NCBI GenBank assembly: GCA_002696735.1
Contig: NZSL01000008.1
Location: 186,001-250,000, forward strand
Direction of reading: 5' to 3'
DNA length: 64,000 nucleotides
DNA from: Methylophaga sp.
GTDB taxonomy: Bacteria; Pseudomonadota; Gammaproteobacteria; Nitrosococcales; Methylophagaceae
This document shows, piece by piece, positions 53,366-62,227 of this stretch (the stretch's first letter is position 1; each line of letters opens with the position of its first letter). Below the pieces are notes generated by a model that ran no database searches, was not told the origin of the DNA, and was given only the letters and a program-made list of their open reading frames with translations. The translations under genes were made by a program, and so were the position numbers.

Positions 53366-54637
53366 TTACTTGGTTTTACTGATGCCAAAACAACGCAGCA
53401 GACAGCGCTCATAAAAAGATTCTGGCAGGCCGCGTTTCATCCGGAACAGGAAGTACTTTTCAAAGGCGATTTTGGCCAGTTGTACCCAGCGGCCTTTTTT
53501 CATCCAAGCCAGATTGCGTGGCGGAATTTGTGGTAAAGCCACAAATGCAGCACCGGTATGTCCCATATCTGCCAGACAAACCGCATTCAAACTGGCTCGG
53601 GTTTGAATCGGGCGATCTACTATAGCAGCTTGAATATTAGCCACAGCTGCTTTGGCCATGCTTTCAATCATATAACCGGTTTTCGGCACGCCAACGGGTA
53701 AAGGCGTTGCTTCAACTGGAGGAATCGCAACGCAGACACCGACACCATAGATATTGGGATAAACAGGGTTACGCTGGAATTCATCGACTTTAAGAAAGCC
53801 TCGGGGGTTAACCAGTTCTTCATTCAGATTGGCGACACAATCAACCCCTTTAAACGCGGGAATCAACATACTGTAATCAAATGCCAGTTGATGCGTTTTG
53901 AAAGTCTCAGCGTTATCGTCCACCTGCTCGACCAGCATTTTGCCGTTTGCGATGGACTTAACACGAGCATTGGTGATCCATTTAATATCGTTTTTGCGAA
54001 ACTCGGACTCGAACAGCCCTTTTGAATCACCTACACCGCCTAATCCCATATGGCCGATATAGGGTTCGGGAGTGACAAAGGTCATTGGCACCCGATCGCG
54101 GACTTTGGCCTTACGTAATGCCCGATTCATAATAAAAGCAAATTCATAGGCAGGACCGAAACAGGAAGCACCCTGAACAGCACCCACCACAATCGGACCT
54201 GGATTTTTCAGAAATTCACGCCAGGCCCGGTAGCTGTCTTCAGCATGATCCACGGTACAGATGGAATGGGTGTGGGCATGTGGACCAAAGCCTTCGATCT
54301 CATCAAATGCCAGCTTGGCTCCGGTTGCCACAATCAGAAAATCGTAATTAAGAATGGTGTTATCACCCAACAAAACCTGATTGGTAGCCGGTTTGATTTT
54401 GGCCACACCGGAATCATAAAAATCGATGTTTTTGCTGGATAAAACTGAGGCCAGTTTAAAGCTGATATCTTCACGTTTGCGCCATCCCACGGCGACCCAG
54501 GGATTGCTGGGTACAAAGTGAAATATTGGCGTATTGGAAACGACGCTGATATGGTGTTTTTTATCAAGAGCAGAACGACATTCATAAGCAGCGGGTAACC
54601 CGCCGGTACTTGCTCCGATAATGACAATATGTGCCAT
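53366..54637 (-). CDS. sqr: Sulfide:quinone oxidoreductase (SQR)
   Basis: This 423-residue flavoprotein oxidises sulfide and passes electrons to quinone at the membrane. The FAD motif IIGASTGGLPAAYE opens the protein. The three cysteines of a complete SQR are in place: Cys127 (HSICTVDHAE), Cys159 (QGASCFGPAYEF) and Cys354 (NAVCLADMG), close to positions 128, 160 and 356 of the Acidithiobacillus enzyme. The C-terminal amphipathic helix (LAWMKKGRWVQLAKIAFEKY) could bind the membrane. It follows hslO by 12 bases and should share its heat-shock promoter. Confidence 0.9.
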   Translation of the reverse strand: MAHIVIIGASTGGLPAAYECRSALDKKHHISVVSNTPIFHFVPSNPWVAVGWRKREDISFKLASVLSSKNIDFYDSGVAKIKPATNQVLLGDNTILNYDFLIVATGAKLAFDEIEGFGPHAHTHSICTVDHAEDSYRAWREFLKNPGPIVVGAVQGASCFGPAYEFAFIMNRALRKAKVRDRVPMTFVTPEPYIGHMGLGGVGDSKGLFESEFRKNDIKWITNARVKSIANGKMLVEQVDDNAETFKTHQLAFDYSMLIPAFKGVDCVANLNEELVNPRGFLKVDEFQRNPVYPNIYGVGVCVAIPPVEATPLPVGVPKTGYMIESMAKAAVANIQAAIVDRPIQTRASLNAVCLADMGHTGAAFVALPQIPPRNLAWMKKGRWVQLAKIAFEKYFLFRMKRGLPESFYERCLLRCFGISKTK

Positions 54638-54649
54638 ATCTATCCTGAA

Positions 54650-55546
54650 TTAATGCAGCGTATCCGAGTCATTCTGAATGTTAAGCGGGTCACTGAATAA
54701 GCCTGCCACATCCACTGGATCAAACTGATAATGGGTATTGCAAAACTCACAGGCCAACTCAACAAAGCCTCGTTCGGCAATAATGTCTTCTGCTTCCTGC
54801 CGCCCCAGTAACTTGATAGTATCAGCCACTCGCTGGCGCGAACAGGTACAAGCAAATTCCAATACGGTTGTGCTCAATAGTCTTACCATTTCTTCGTTAA
54901 ATAATCGATATAACAAAGAGACTGCATCAAGGTTCAGCAGTTCTTCATAGGTCACGGTATCGGCTAGAAAATTAATTCTCGTCCAGTTTTCGTCATGCTG
55001 TTCCGGATCCTGATCAGGTAATTGTTGCAGCATCAAACCACCAGCAGTCTGTTCATCAGTAGATAACCAGATACGGGTTTTCAATTGTTCAGATTGGGCA
55101 AAATACATTTCCAGCATCTCGGCAATTGATTCACCCTGAACGCTGACAATGCCCTGATAAGGTTGTTTGGCTTCAACATTTTCAATGGTAATAGCCAGAT
55201 TACCGTCGCCGAGCATTTGCTGCATCGTGGCATCATCAGCAATTTCGCCTTCCCAGTTCGCTAATCCACGAAGAGTGTGATCACTGGTGCATTCAACCAT
55301 TAATAACGATACCGGCCCATCGGAACGGCATTGTAATACCAGTCGTCCGGACATTTTGACTGTTTCAGCCAACAATGCTGCGGCTGCCAGCATTTCTCCC
55401 AACAGACCAGCAACTGCAGGTGGATATTCCCGTTGAACTTTAACCGTTTGCCAGGTTTGTTTAAGTTGCACCCATTCACCACGGATGGCGGCATTATCAA
55501 AGATGAAACGTTGTAAATGATCTGCCTGAATGGCGTCGTCTTGCAT
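54650..55546 (-). CDS. hslO: Hsp33 redox-regulated chaperone
   Basis: Hsp33 protects unfolded proteins during combined heat and oxidative stress. The 298-residue length is usual. The redox zinc site is complete: Cys233 and Cys235 (CTC), Cys266 and Cys269 (CEFC). Other landmarks are VSVQGESIAEMLEMYFAQSE, the GGLMLQQLP motif and RLFNEE. The ATG follows GAGG nine bases upstream. A sigma-32-like promoter lies at 55637-55663, and SQR is the next gene. Confidence 0.97.
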   Translation of the reverse strand: MQDDAIQADHLQRFIFDNAAIRGEWVQLKQTWQTVKVQREYPPAVAGLLGEMLAAAALLAETVKMSGRLVLQCRSDGPVSLLMVECTSDHTLRGLANWEGEIADDATMQQMLGDGNLAITIENVEAKQPYQGIVSVQGESIAEMLEMYFAQSEQLKTRIWLSTDEQTAGGLMLQQLPDQDPEQHDENWTRINFLADTVTYEELLNLDAVSLLYRLFNEEMVRLLSTTVLEFACTCSRQRVADTIKLLGRQEAEDIIAERGFVELACEFCNTHYQFDPVDVAGLFSDPLNIQNDSDTLH

Positions 55547-55950
55547 GATGAATCCTCACACTGCATCTATAGCGGGTGGTTATATGGCAAATGAAGCTGC
55601 CGAATAATAGCGACATTTTAACGTATCTGATTACAAGTGGGGTTTAACCCTAAGAAGATCAAGCCATAAACTATCAGCGGCTTCGGGCGGCTAAAAAATC
55701 CCTCATAGCTGTTGAATATTCTTGCACAGCTGAATCATGCTGCTTTCTAGTGATATTCATCAGCGTTGTCCCTCGCGATGGCTGTGGTGATTTTTTCGAG
55801 GAATTAGATTGTGATTCGGTCGCAGGGTTTTGGCAAGTATGATTAAAACAAAGTGGATTGTTGGGTTTCATGCCTCAACCCAACCTACCATGAGCAAATG
55901 TTGTGTTGATCCGCAGATTAGGCTCTAAGTTTAAGCATTCCGGGAAAATG
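55547..55950. other. Intergenic region between hslO and htpG
   Basis: This gap carries the hslO sigma-32 promoter (55637-55663). The 65-residue ORF at 55674-55871 has no good ribosome site and is not called. Nothing else was recognised. Confidence 0.5.
55637..55663 (-). promoter_or_regulatory. Sigma-32 heat-shock promoter for hslO-sqr
   Basis: On the minus strand CTTGAT, 15 bases, then CCCCAC followed by TT matches the sigma-32 consensus (CTTGAA, N13-15, CCCCAT) in 10 of 12 positions. It predicts a start of transcription near 55630 and a leader of about 85 bases. Confidence 0.7.
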
Positions 55951-55992
55951 AAAAAGCCCATTACCCCGAGAAAATGGAGTAATGGGCTGATT
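55951..55992 (-). terminator. Intrinsic terminator of htpG
   Basis: On the minus strand AGCCCATTAC and GTAATGGGCT form a perfect 10-bp stem with a 14-base loop, followed by TTTTTC. It lies directly after the htpG stop. Confidence 0.85.
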
Positions 55993-55997
55993 TCAGT

Positions 55998-57905
55998 TTA
56001 AGCGCGTTGTAATAACATTGCGTTCAGTTTTTTGACGAAGCTAGCCGGATCTTCCAGCTGTCCGCCTTCAGCCAATAAAGCCTGATCGAAGATAATGGAT
56101 GTCCAGTCACTGAACTGTTCATCATTCTGTTCGTCTTTCAGTTTGGCGACCATTGGATGCTCAGGATTGAGTTCCAGAATTGGTTTGCTGGCTGAAACCT
56201 GTTGGCCTGCAGCTTTGAGCATGCGTTCCAGATTACCGCTCATATCGTAATGATCGGCTACCAGACAGGCTGGTGAATCGGTCAGACGATGGGTGATGCG
56301 AACATCCTTGACCTTTTCATCCAGCGTTTTCTTGACCCGTTCAACCAGATCTTCGAAGTTTTTCTCGACTTCTTCGTGCGCTTTTTTCTCTTCTTCATCT
56401 TCAAGCTCACCCAGATCCAGATCGCCTTTGGCAACGGATTGCAGGTGTTTGCCGTCAAAGTCCGTCAGAGAATTGACCAGCCATTCATCAACACGGTCGG
56501 TGAGCAACAGGACTTCAATGCCTTTCTTACGGAATACTTCCAGATGCGGGCTGTTTTTCGCAGCGGCATAGCTTTCAGCAGTGATGTAAAAGATTTTGTC
56601 CTGCTTGTCTTTCATCCGGCTGACATAGTCTTCCAGTGAAACGGTTTGATCAGCATTACCGGTTTCGGTGCTTGCAAAGCGCAGTAATTTTGCCAACGCT
56701 TCTTTGTTGGCAAAGTCTTCGCCCGGACCTTCTTTGATCACCTGACCGAATTCTTTCCAGAATTCAGCATATTGTTCAGGTTCGTTATTGGCCATTTTGT
56801 TCAGTTCAGAGAGAATTTTCTTCACTGAAGCAGCACGGATGGTATCAATGACTTTGCTGCTTTGCAGGATTTCACGCGACACATTCAATGGCAGATCGTT
56901 GGTATCAATTACACCACGGATAAAGCGCAGATAACGAGGCATCAGCTGTTCGCTGTCTTCCATGATAAATACGCGTTTCACATACAGCTTGATGCCATGC
57001 ATGCGGTCGCGATCCCACAGATCAAACGGTGCTTTGGATGGGATATACAGCAGTGAAGTGTATTCGGTATTCCCTTCGACCTTGTTATGGCTCCAGCTCA
57101 ATGGATCCTGAAAGTCGTGGGCAATCTGCTTGTAGAACTCTTTGTATTGCTCATCAGTGATATCGTTTTTGGATAAAGTCCATAAGGCTGTGGCTTTATT
57201 GACGGTTTCATCTTCGATAATGCTTTCATCGATCTTGCCCTCTTCATCCGGCACTGGCTCTTTTTGCATGATGATCGGCAGATTGATGTGATCAGAGTAT
57301 TTACGGATCACATTTCGCAGACGCCAGCCATTGAGAAATTCATCTTCATCTTCACGTAAATGCAGTGTGACTTCGGTACCGCGGGTGACTTTTTCAATGG
57401 TTTCAATATTGAACTCACCTTCACCAGCCGATTCCCATAACACACCGTGTTCTTTGGTAGTACCAGCACGGCGGGTTTTCAGGGTGACTTTATCCGCCAC
57501 GATAAAGGCAGAGTAGAATCCCACACCAAACTGGCCGATGAGTTGTGAGTCTTTCGCCTGATCACCGGTTAACTGACCAAAAAATGCTTTGGTACCACTA
57601 CGAGCAATGGTGCCGATATTATTGATGACTTCTTCACGGGTCATACCAATACCGTTATCAGTGATGGTGATGGTGCGGGCTTCTTTGTCAAAATCGACAC
57701 GGATTTTCAGATCGCCATCTTCTTCGTATAACGCATCATCGGATAACGCTTCAAAACGCAATTTGTCGGCAGCATCTGCTGCGTTGGAAATCAGCTCACG
57801 CAGAAAGATCTCTTTGTTGCTGTAAAGCGAGTTAATCATCAGGTTGAGAAGTTGTTTGACTTCTGTCTGGAAACCCATTGTTTCCTTATGTGCATCAACG
57901 CCCAT
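55998..57905 (-). CDS. htpG: Molecular chaperone HtpG (Hsp90)
   Basis: HtpG is the bacterial Hsp90, an ATP-dependent chaperone. The GHKL ATPase domain has [38 protein letters not shown] and [15 protein letters not shown], and middle and C-terminal domains of normal length follow. The start at 57905 ([20 protein letters not shown]) has GGAGG upstream, gives 635 residues as in the family, and lies downstream of the predicted heat-shock promoter. The longer readings from 57962 or 57974 would begin inside that promoter and are rejected. Confidence 0.97.
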   Translation of the reverse strand: MGVDAHKETMGFQTEVKQLLNLMINSLYSNKEIFLRELISNAADAADKLRFEALSDDALYEEDGDLKIRVDFDKEARTITITDNGIGMTREEVINNIGTIARSGTKAFFGQLTGDQAKDSQLIGQFGVGFYSAFIVADKVTLKTRRAGTTKEHGVLWESAGEGEFNIETIEKVTRGTEVTLHLREDEDEFLNGWRLRNVIRKYSDHINLPIIMQKEPVPDEEGKIDESIIEDETVNKATALWTLSKNDITDEQYKEFYKQIAHDFQDPLSWSHNKVEGNTEYTSLLYIPSKAPFDLWDRDRMHGIKLYVKRVFIMEDSEQLMPRYLRFIRGVIDTNDLPLNVSREILQSSKVIDTIRAASVKKILSELNKMANNEPEQYAEFWKEFGQVIKEGPGEDFANKEALAKLLRFASTETGNADQTVSLEDYVSRMKDKQDKIFYITAESYAAAKNSPHLEVFRKKGIEVLLLTDRVDEWLVNSLTDFDGKHLQSVAKGDLDLGELEDEEEKKAHEEVEKNFEDLVERVKKTLDEKVKDVRITHRLTDSPACLVADHYDMSGNLERMLKAAGQQVSASKPILELNPEHPMVAKLKDEQNDEQFSDWTSIIFDQALLAEGGQLEDPASFVKKLNAMLLQRA

Positions 57906-57948
57906 TTCTGTGTTGCCTCCGTCTGGCTGTTTTAACGATAGCTCACAG

Positions 57949-57975
57949 ATGGGGTTGTTCATATTAGATATCAAG
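57949..57975 (-). promoter_or_regulatory. Sigma-32 heat-shock promoter for htpG
   Basis: On the minus strand CTTGAT, 15 bases, CCCCAT and then CT match the sigma-32 consensus in 11 of 12 positions. Transcription should start near 57940, giving a leader of about 35 bases. The spacing and -35 sequence are the same as in the hslO promoter. Confidence 0.78.
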
Positions 57976-58117
57976 AGTGCATCACTATAAAAGGCTAAAA
58001 ATTTGATAAATCAGCACTTTAACTTTGATTAAGCTTGAATTCATTAAGCCCGTGTTAGCCTGTTGCTGGCCATGATGCCCACCCAATTCAAATAATTAAG
58101 AAAAGGATAGAGACACC

Positions 58118-58660
58118 ATGCGTAAACTCACTTTGAGCTTGTTATTGGCCTTCAGCTTCACAGTACATGCCAATGAAAGCAAAGTTGATATCGAACAACA
58201 ATCGGTTTTAGGTCATCAGGAAATCGTCACGTTATTCCCTGGTGAAATCCAAACTAAAGCACGGATTGATACCGGGGCTGCAACCAATTCGATGTATGCA
58301 GTTGATACAAAGGTCATTGAAGAAAACGGCGAGGAAATGGTGCGTTTTACTTTTATCGATCATCAAGACCAGGAATATATCTTGACCCGGCCCATCGTGG
58401 ATAAAGTCACGATTAAACAGGCCAGCGGTAAACAAACACGATATGTAGTTGAAATGGGGCTGTGTGTTGGCACCCATTACGAAGAAACCCGTTTTACACT
58501 TGCTGATCGCAGTCGTATGACCTTCCCTATCCTGGTTGGGCGTAACTTTTTAGAAAATTCACTATTGGTGAGTTCTTCTGAAAAGATGGTCGCATCACCA
58601 GAATGTGAGGTGAAGCTGGCAAACAAAGATCCGGAAGAACTTCCCGAGGTACAACCTTGA
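58118..58660 (+). CDS. Exported retropepsin-like zinc-protease-family protein (RimK-linked)
   Basis: This 180-residue protein starts with a signal peptide (MRKLTLSLLLAFSFTVHA). The rest matches PF05618-type aspartic protease folds: LGHQEIVTLFPGEIQTKARI before Asp51 in DTGAATNSMYA, RYVVEMGLCVGTH and FPILVGRNFLE. Cytoplasmic relatives are found next to RimK or in gut-like enzymes. This one is predicted periplasmic. Substrate unknown. The ribosome site AAAAGGA precedes the ATG. A terminator follows. Confidence 0.82.
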   Translation: MRKLTLSLLLAFSFTVHANESKVDIEQQSVLGHQEIVTLFPGEIQTKARIDTGAATNSMYAVDTKVIEENGEEMVRFTFIDHQDQEYILTRPIVDKVTIKQASGKQTRYVVEMGLCVGTHYEETRFTLADRSRMTFPILVGRNFLENSLLVSSSEKMVASPECEVKLANKDPEELPEVQP

Positions 58661-58695
58661 TTCAGTAAAAGCTATTATAAAAGCCACATTACAGA

Positions 58696-58728
58696 ACGCC
58701 GGCTCATAGTTGAACCGGCGTTTTTTTT
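58696..58728 (+). terminator. Intrinsic terminator after the retropepsin-like gene
   Basis: ACGCCGG and CCGGCGT form a 7-bp GC-rich stem around a 12-base loop, followed by a run of eight T residues. Confidence 0.85.
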
Positions 58729-58815
58729 GGCTAGGATTTAAAGGTTTAATATAGGTCATATTTTCTAGGCATAAGAGATGTTACTGTATTGCTTTAAGCT
58801 TTTTTCAGAGATGGA

Positions 58816-59568
58816 ATGTCCAAACAATCACTTAGAATCCTGACTTACAACCTGCATAAAGGCTTTAATACCGGCAATCGGCAGTTCATCCTGCATGAAA
58901 TGCGGGAGGCGCTTCGCGAAGCAGATGCCGATATTATGCTGTTACAGGAAATTCAAGGTGAGCACACTGGCCATCAGCAGAAACACAGTCATTGGCCAGA
59001 TTGCCCACACTGTGATTTTATTGCTGAAGATATGTGGCCACATTTCGCCTATGCCAAAAACGCCGTTTACAGTGTGGGTCATCACGGCAATGCCATCCTC
59101 AGTAAATATGCGTTGCAGAGCTGGGAAAATATCAATGTTTCCCCCTACACCTGGGCAAGCCGCAGCTTGCTACATGGCGTCATTCACATTCCCGATACCC
59201 AGCAGGAACTGCATATTGTCTGCCTGCATCTTGGTCTGACGGGCACCGAACGTAAACGTCAACTGCAAACACTATGTGAGCGTATTGATCAGCACGTACC
59301 GCACGACGCTCCCTTGGTTGTTGCCGGGGATTTTAATGATTGGAATGGTCAGGCTGAAAAACATTTCACCCAACGGTTGGATTTGAAAGAAGCGTTTCGA
59401 ACGCTGCATAAAAGACATGCACGAACCTGGCCCTCATGGATGCCGATTTTCAAGATGGATCGCATTTATTATCGTGGCCTGGAGCCAACATTTTGTGAAT
59501 GTCCTCCACATTCCTCCTGGAAGATGCTGTCGGATCATGCACCATTAATTGCCGCATTTGAATTTTAA
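58816..59568 (+). CDS. Endonuclease/exonuclease/phosphatase (EEP) family protein
   Basis: This 250-residue cytoplasmic EEP hydrolase has ILTYNLHKGFN at the start, the catalytic Glu in MLLQEIQGEH, VAGDFNDWN and the final SDHAPLIA. The CxxC-like WPDCPHCDF region is a small variation. EEP members act on phosphodiesters in nucleic acids, lipids or nucleotides, and which applies here is unknown. It stands alone on the strand before the bicarbonate permease. Confidence 0.88.
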   Translation: MSKQSLRILTYNLHKGFNTGNRQFILHEMREALREADADIMLLQEIQGEHTGHQQKHSHWPDCPHCDFIAEDMWPHFAYAKNAVYSVGHHGNAILSKYALQSWENINVSPYTWASRSLLHGVIHIPDTQQELHIVCLHLGLTGTERKRQLQTLCERIDQHVPHDAPLVVAGDFNDWNGQAEKHFTQRLDLKEAFRTLHKRHARTWPSWMPIFKMDRIYYRGLEPTFCECPPHSSWKMLSDHAPLIAAFEF

Positions 59569-59676
59569 CTAAAGACGCAGTGTCTGCTCCATCTTTAACG
59601 AAGAATTGCTCGGCGCAAGCCGGCAATAACGTTACACTATCTCCTCTTGTTTGTTATATAGAATCAAGGATTGCCT

Positions 59677-60612
59677 GTGCCTGACATCGTTGTAATGTTT
59701 TTCCTGCTTGGCCTGGTGGGTGGCCTGGTGAAATCCGATCTGGCCATTCCCAAAGCCGCATACGATGTTTTAAGTCTGTTATTAATGCTGACAATTGGTC
59801 TCAAAGGCGGTATGGCATTACATGGCAATATGGGCTGGAATTTGGTGCCAGAACTGATATCCGTGGCTTTTTTGGGCTTTTTGATACCGCTTATTTTATT
59901 CCCATTACTGTTGAAAGTTGTTCGGCTGAATCTGGCCGACAGTGCCAGTTTTGCTGCGCATTATGGCTCTGTCAGTGCCGGTACATTTGCTGTGTCGCTC
60001 GCTTATGCAGAAAGCAATCAATTGGTGATTGGCGGACAGGTAACACTTTATCTGGTGTTACTGGAATTACCAGCTATTGTTATTGGGTTAATACTTTACC
60101 GGCATTTCAGCGGGGTAAAACAAGCCTCCTCCGGTGGCATGTTGAACATTCTGCATGAATCATTAACCAACCGAGGCGTTATATTGCTGGTTGGCGGGGT
60201 AGTGATTGGCTGGATGTATGGTCCAAGACAAGGCGCCGGGGTAACTGATTTATATACCGGGGCATTTATGGGCGTCCTCGCACTGTTTCTTTTGGAAATG
60301 GGTCTGGTCGCCGCCGAAGCATTGAGTAAATTATCACGCGATAAAATTCCCGTAGTACTATTTGCCATCGTTGCACCCAGTATCTTAGCGTTGGCTGGAT
60401 TGTTTGTCGGTAAATTGCTCGGACTGCCAGACGGCTCCGTATTGATCCTGGCAAGTTTAACCGCCAGTGCTTCGTATATTGCTGCACCGGTTGCCGTTCG
60501 TTCGGCCATTCCACAAGCTGATATTGGTTTAGCTATGCTGGCGGCATTAGGCCTGACGTTTCCATTTAATGTGCTTGTAGGCATTCCGCTATATCACAGC
60601 CTGATTGGTTAA
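59677..60612 (+). CDS. Sodium-dependent bicarbonate permease, SbtA family
   Basis: Starting at GTG 59677 (AAGGA six bases upstream), this 311-residue protein has ten helices of the SbtA fold. LTIGLKGGMALHG, AAHYGSVSAGTFAVSLAYAE and ASLTASASYIAAPVAVRSAI are the conserved Na+/substrate-binding segments. SbtA imports bicarbonate in cyanobacteria, and many proteobacterial homologues are untested. No SbtB-type PII gene is adjacent. The phosphoribulokinase gene elsewhere in the window gives loose support for inorganic carbon metabolism. Confidence 0.85.
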   Translation: MPDIVVMFFLLGLVGGLVKSDLAIPKAAYDVLSLLLMLTIGLKGGMALHGNMGWNLVPELISVAFLGFLIPLILFPLLLKVVRLNLADSASFAAHYGSVSAGTFAVSLAYAESNQLVIGGQVTLYLVLLELPAIVIGLILYRHFSGVKQASSGGMLNILHESLTNRGVILLVGGVVIGWMYGPRQGAGVTDLYTGAFMGVLALFLLEMGLVAAEALSKLSRDKIPVVLFAIVAPSILALAGLFVGKLLGLPDGSVLILASLTASASYIAAPVAVRSAIPQADIGLAMLAALGLTFPFNVLVGIPLYHSLIG

Positions 60613-60868
60613 TTCGTTTTCCCAATGGCTGATTCTGCCAGTATTTCCAGCAAGCTTTCATGCGGTTCAACAATTGCATAATACTTTAAGCAATCAATTG
60701 CAGCGAAGATGCTGATCAGCAATGCTAACCTCTTATCCCTTTTAGTAATGCAGGTTTAATGGCATTTTCCAGGCTAGGTGCATTTGCATTGCAGAATCCA
60801 TCACGGCTTTGTTTTGGTGCGTGATGGTTCAAAAATAACCAAATGGACAGTCGAATAAGGAGCTATGC

Positions 60869-62179
60869 ATGCAATCATTGGCGTTGCTAAAACCTATTCA
60901 GTCGATTTTGTGGAGCGTTGCTCTCCTGCTTCTTGGAAATGGACTTATCAGCACACTGTTAACCTTACGAGGAACCAGTGAAGGGTTTTCCAGTGCAGTA
61001 ATGGGCATGATCATGTCAGCTTATTTCGTCGGATTTATCTGTGGCACCTGGGTGAGTGGACGCTTGATTCGTCGTATGGGGCATATTCGTACTTTTGCAT
61101 TTTGTGCTTCTATCTGCGCCACCACCACGCTTTTACACATTATCTTCATCGACCAATGGGCGTGGATGGGCTTTCGTTTCTTTTATGGATTGGCCTATAT
61201 CACGCTGATGACTGTGATTGAAAGTTGGCTCAATAGTCAGGCGGCCAGTCATGAACGTGGACGCATCTTTGCCTTTTACATGGTAGTCAACCTGGGCGCG
61301 CTCGCTCTTGCACAACAATTGTTGCATCTTGATTCGCCAGAAGGCTTTTTATTATTTGCTTTGGTATCGATTCTGGTGAGCTGGGCGATTTTACCGCTAA
61401 CCCTTACCAGGCGTAATCAACCCAACATCGCGACTGAAAGACCAAAAAGCAGTTTAAAAAACTTATTAAGAATCGCTCCACTGTCTGTTGCCGGGGCGTC
61501 TTTATCCGGATTGGCTATGGGCGCTTTCTGGTCAATGACACCTATTTATGCCACCCAACTTGGATACGATATCAGCGGTATTGCTTTGATCATGAGCCTG
61601 ACCATTATCGGGGGTGCGGTGTTGCAGATTCCAATTGGTCGCTATTCGGACAAGCATGATCGACCGAAAGTCATGACATGGGTGGTGATGCTGGCTGCAG
61701 CTATATCGATAATGATGATTATAGCGTCCTCACAAAAATTGCTGCTCAGTATGTTCTTTATCTGGCGTGGCCTGGCGTTTTCCATTTATCCACTCTCGGT
61801 TGCCCAGCTGATCGATCAACTGCATCCGGATGAAATTGTTTCCGGTTCATCCGATATGCTGGTATTGCATGGAGCCGGCTGTGCGTTTGCTCCGGTGCTG
61901 TCCGGTTCCTTAATGACATTACTGGGAGCGCATGGGTTACCGATTTATATCGGAGTGGTCTTGCTGTTACTTGGCGGTTATATCGTTTATCGTCGGCGCC
62001 GGGTGGTGGATCTGGTTAGTGGTCAAAATGCCCACTTTGAACCAATGGTGCAAACCAGTGCCCAGGCACTTAATATGATGTTTGATCAACAGCAACGTGA
62101 TTTATTCGATGATCCGAGTTTTTACGCCGAAGAAGAACAAAAGCGGATCATCAATGCTCTTCGGCAAAGCGGCTCTTGA
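60869..62179 (+). CDS. MFS transporter (YcaD-like)
   Basis: This 436-residue transporter has twelve helices. The GTWVSGRLIRRMGHIRTFAF loop between helices 2 and 3 and IGRYSDKHDRPKVM between helices 8 and 9 are the MFS signature loops. A Glu-Ser in VIESWLNSQAASHERGRIFA is shared with YcaD and similar proteins of unknown substrate. The C-terminal 60 residues are cytoplasmic and acidic. AAGGAG lies six bases before the ATG. Confidence 0.88.
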   Translation: MQSLALLKPIQSILWSVALLLLGNGLISTLLTLRGTSEGFSSAVMGMIMSAYFVGFICGTWVSGRLIRRMGHIRTFAFCASICATTTLLHIIFIDQWAWMGFRFFYGLAYITLMTVIESWLNSQAASHERGRIFAFYMVVNLGALALAQQLLHLDSPEGFLLFALVSILVSWAILPLTLTRRNQPNIATERPKSSLKNLLRIAPLSVAGASLSGLAMGAFWSMTPIYATQLGYDISGIALIMSLTIIGGAVLQIPIGRYSDKHDRPKVMTWVVMLAAAISIMMIIASSQKLLLSMFFIWRGLAFSIYPLSVAQLIDQLHPDEIVSGSSDMLVLHGAGCAFAPVLSGSLMTLLGAHGLPIYIGVVLLLLGGYIVYRRRRVVDLVSGQNAHFEPMVQTSAQALNMMFDQQQRDLFDDPSFYAEEEQKRIINALRQSGS

Positions 62180-62201
62180 CGCTAGGGCAGCTAGCGTCAA
62201 G
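62175..62201 (+). terminator. Perfect 11-bp hairpin after the MFS gene
   Basis: CTTGACGCTAG and CTAGCGTCAAG form a perfect stem with a GGCAG loop, overlapping the stop codon. No long T run follows, so termination may be partial. It sits between convergent genes and could serve both. Confidence 0.6.
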
Positions 62202-62227
62202 TGTAGCTATGATTTTGCTATTTGAAA

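Noticed and set aside
55674..55871. 65-residue minus-strand ORF between htpG and hslO
   Set aside because: Its upstream GAGG lies too close to the ATG, the composition is polar and unstructured, and no family is recognisable. It would need conservation evidence.
56289..56639. 116-residue plus-strand ORF opposite htpG
   Set aside because: Shadow of a conserved gene, Phe/Leu-rich from antisense of charged codons.
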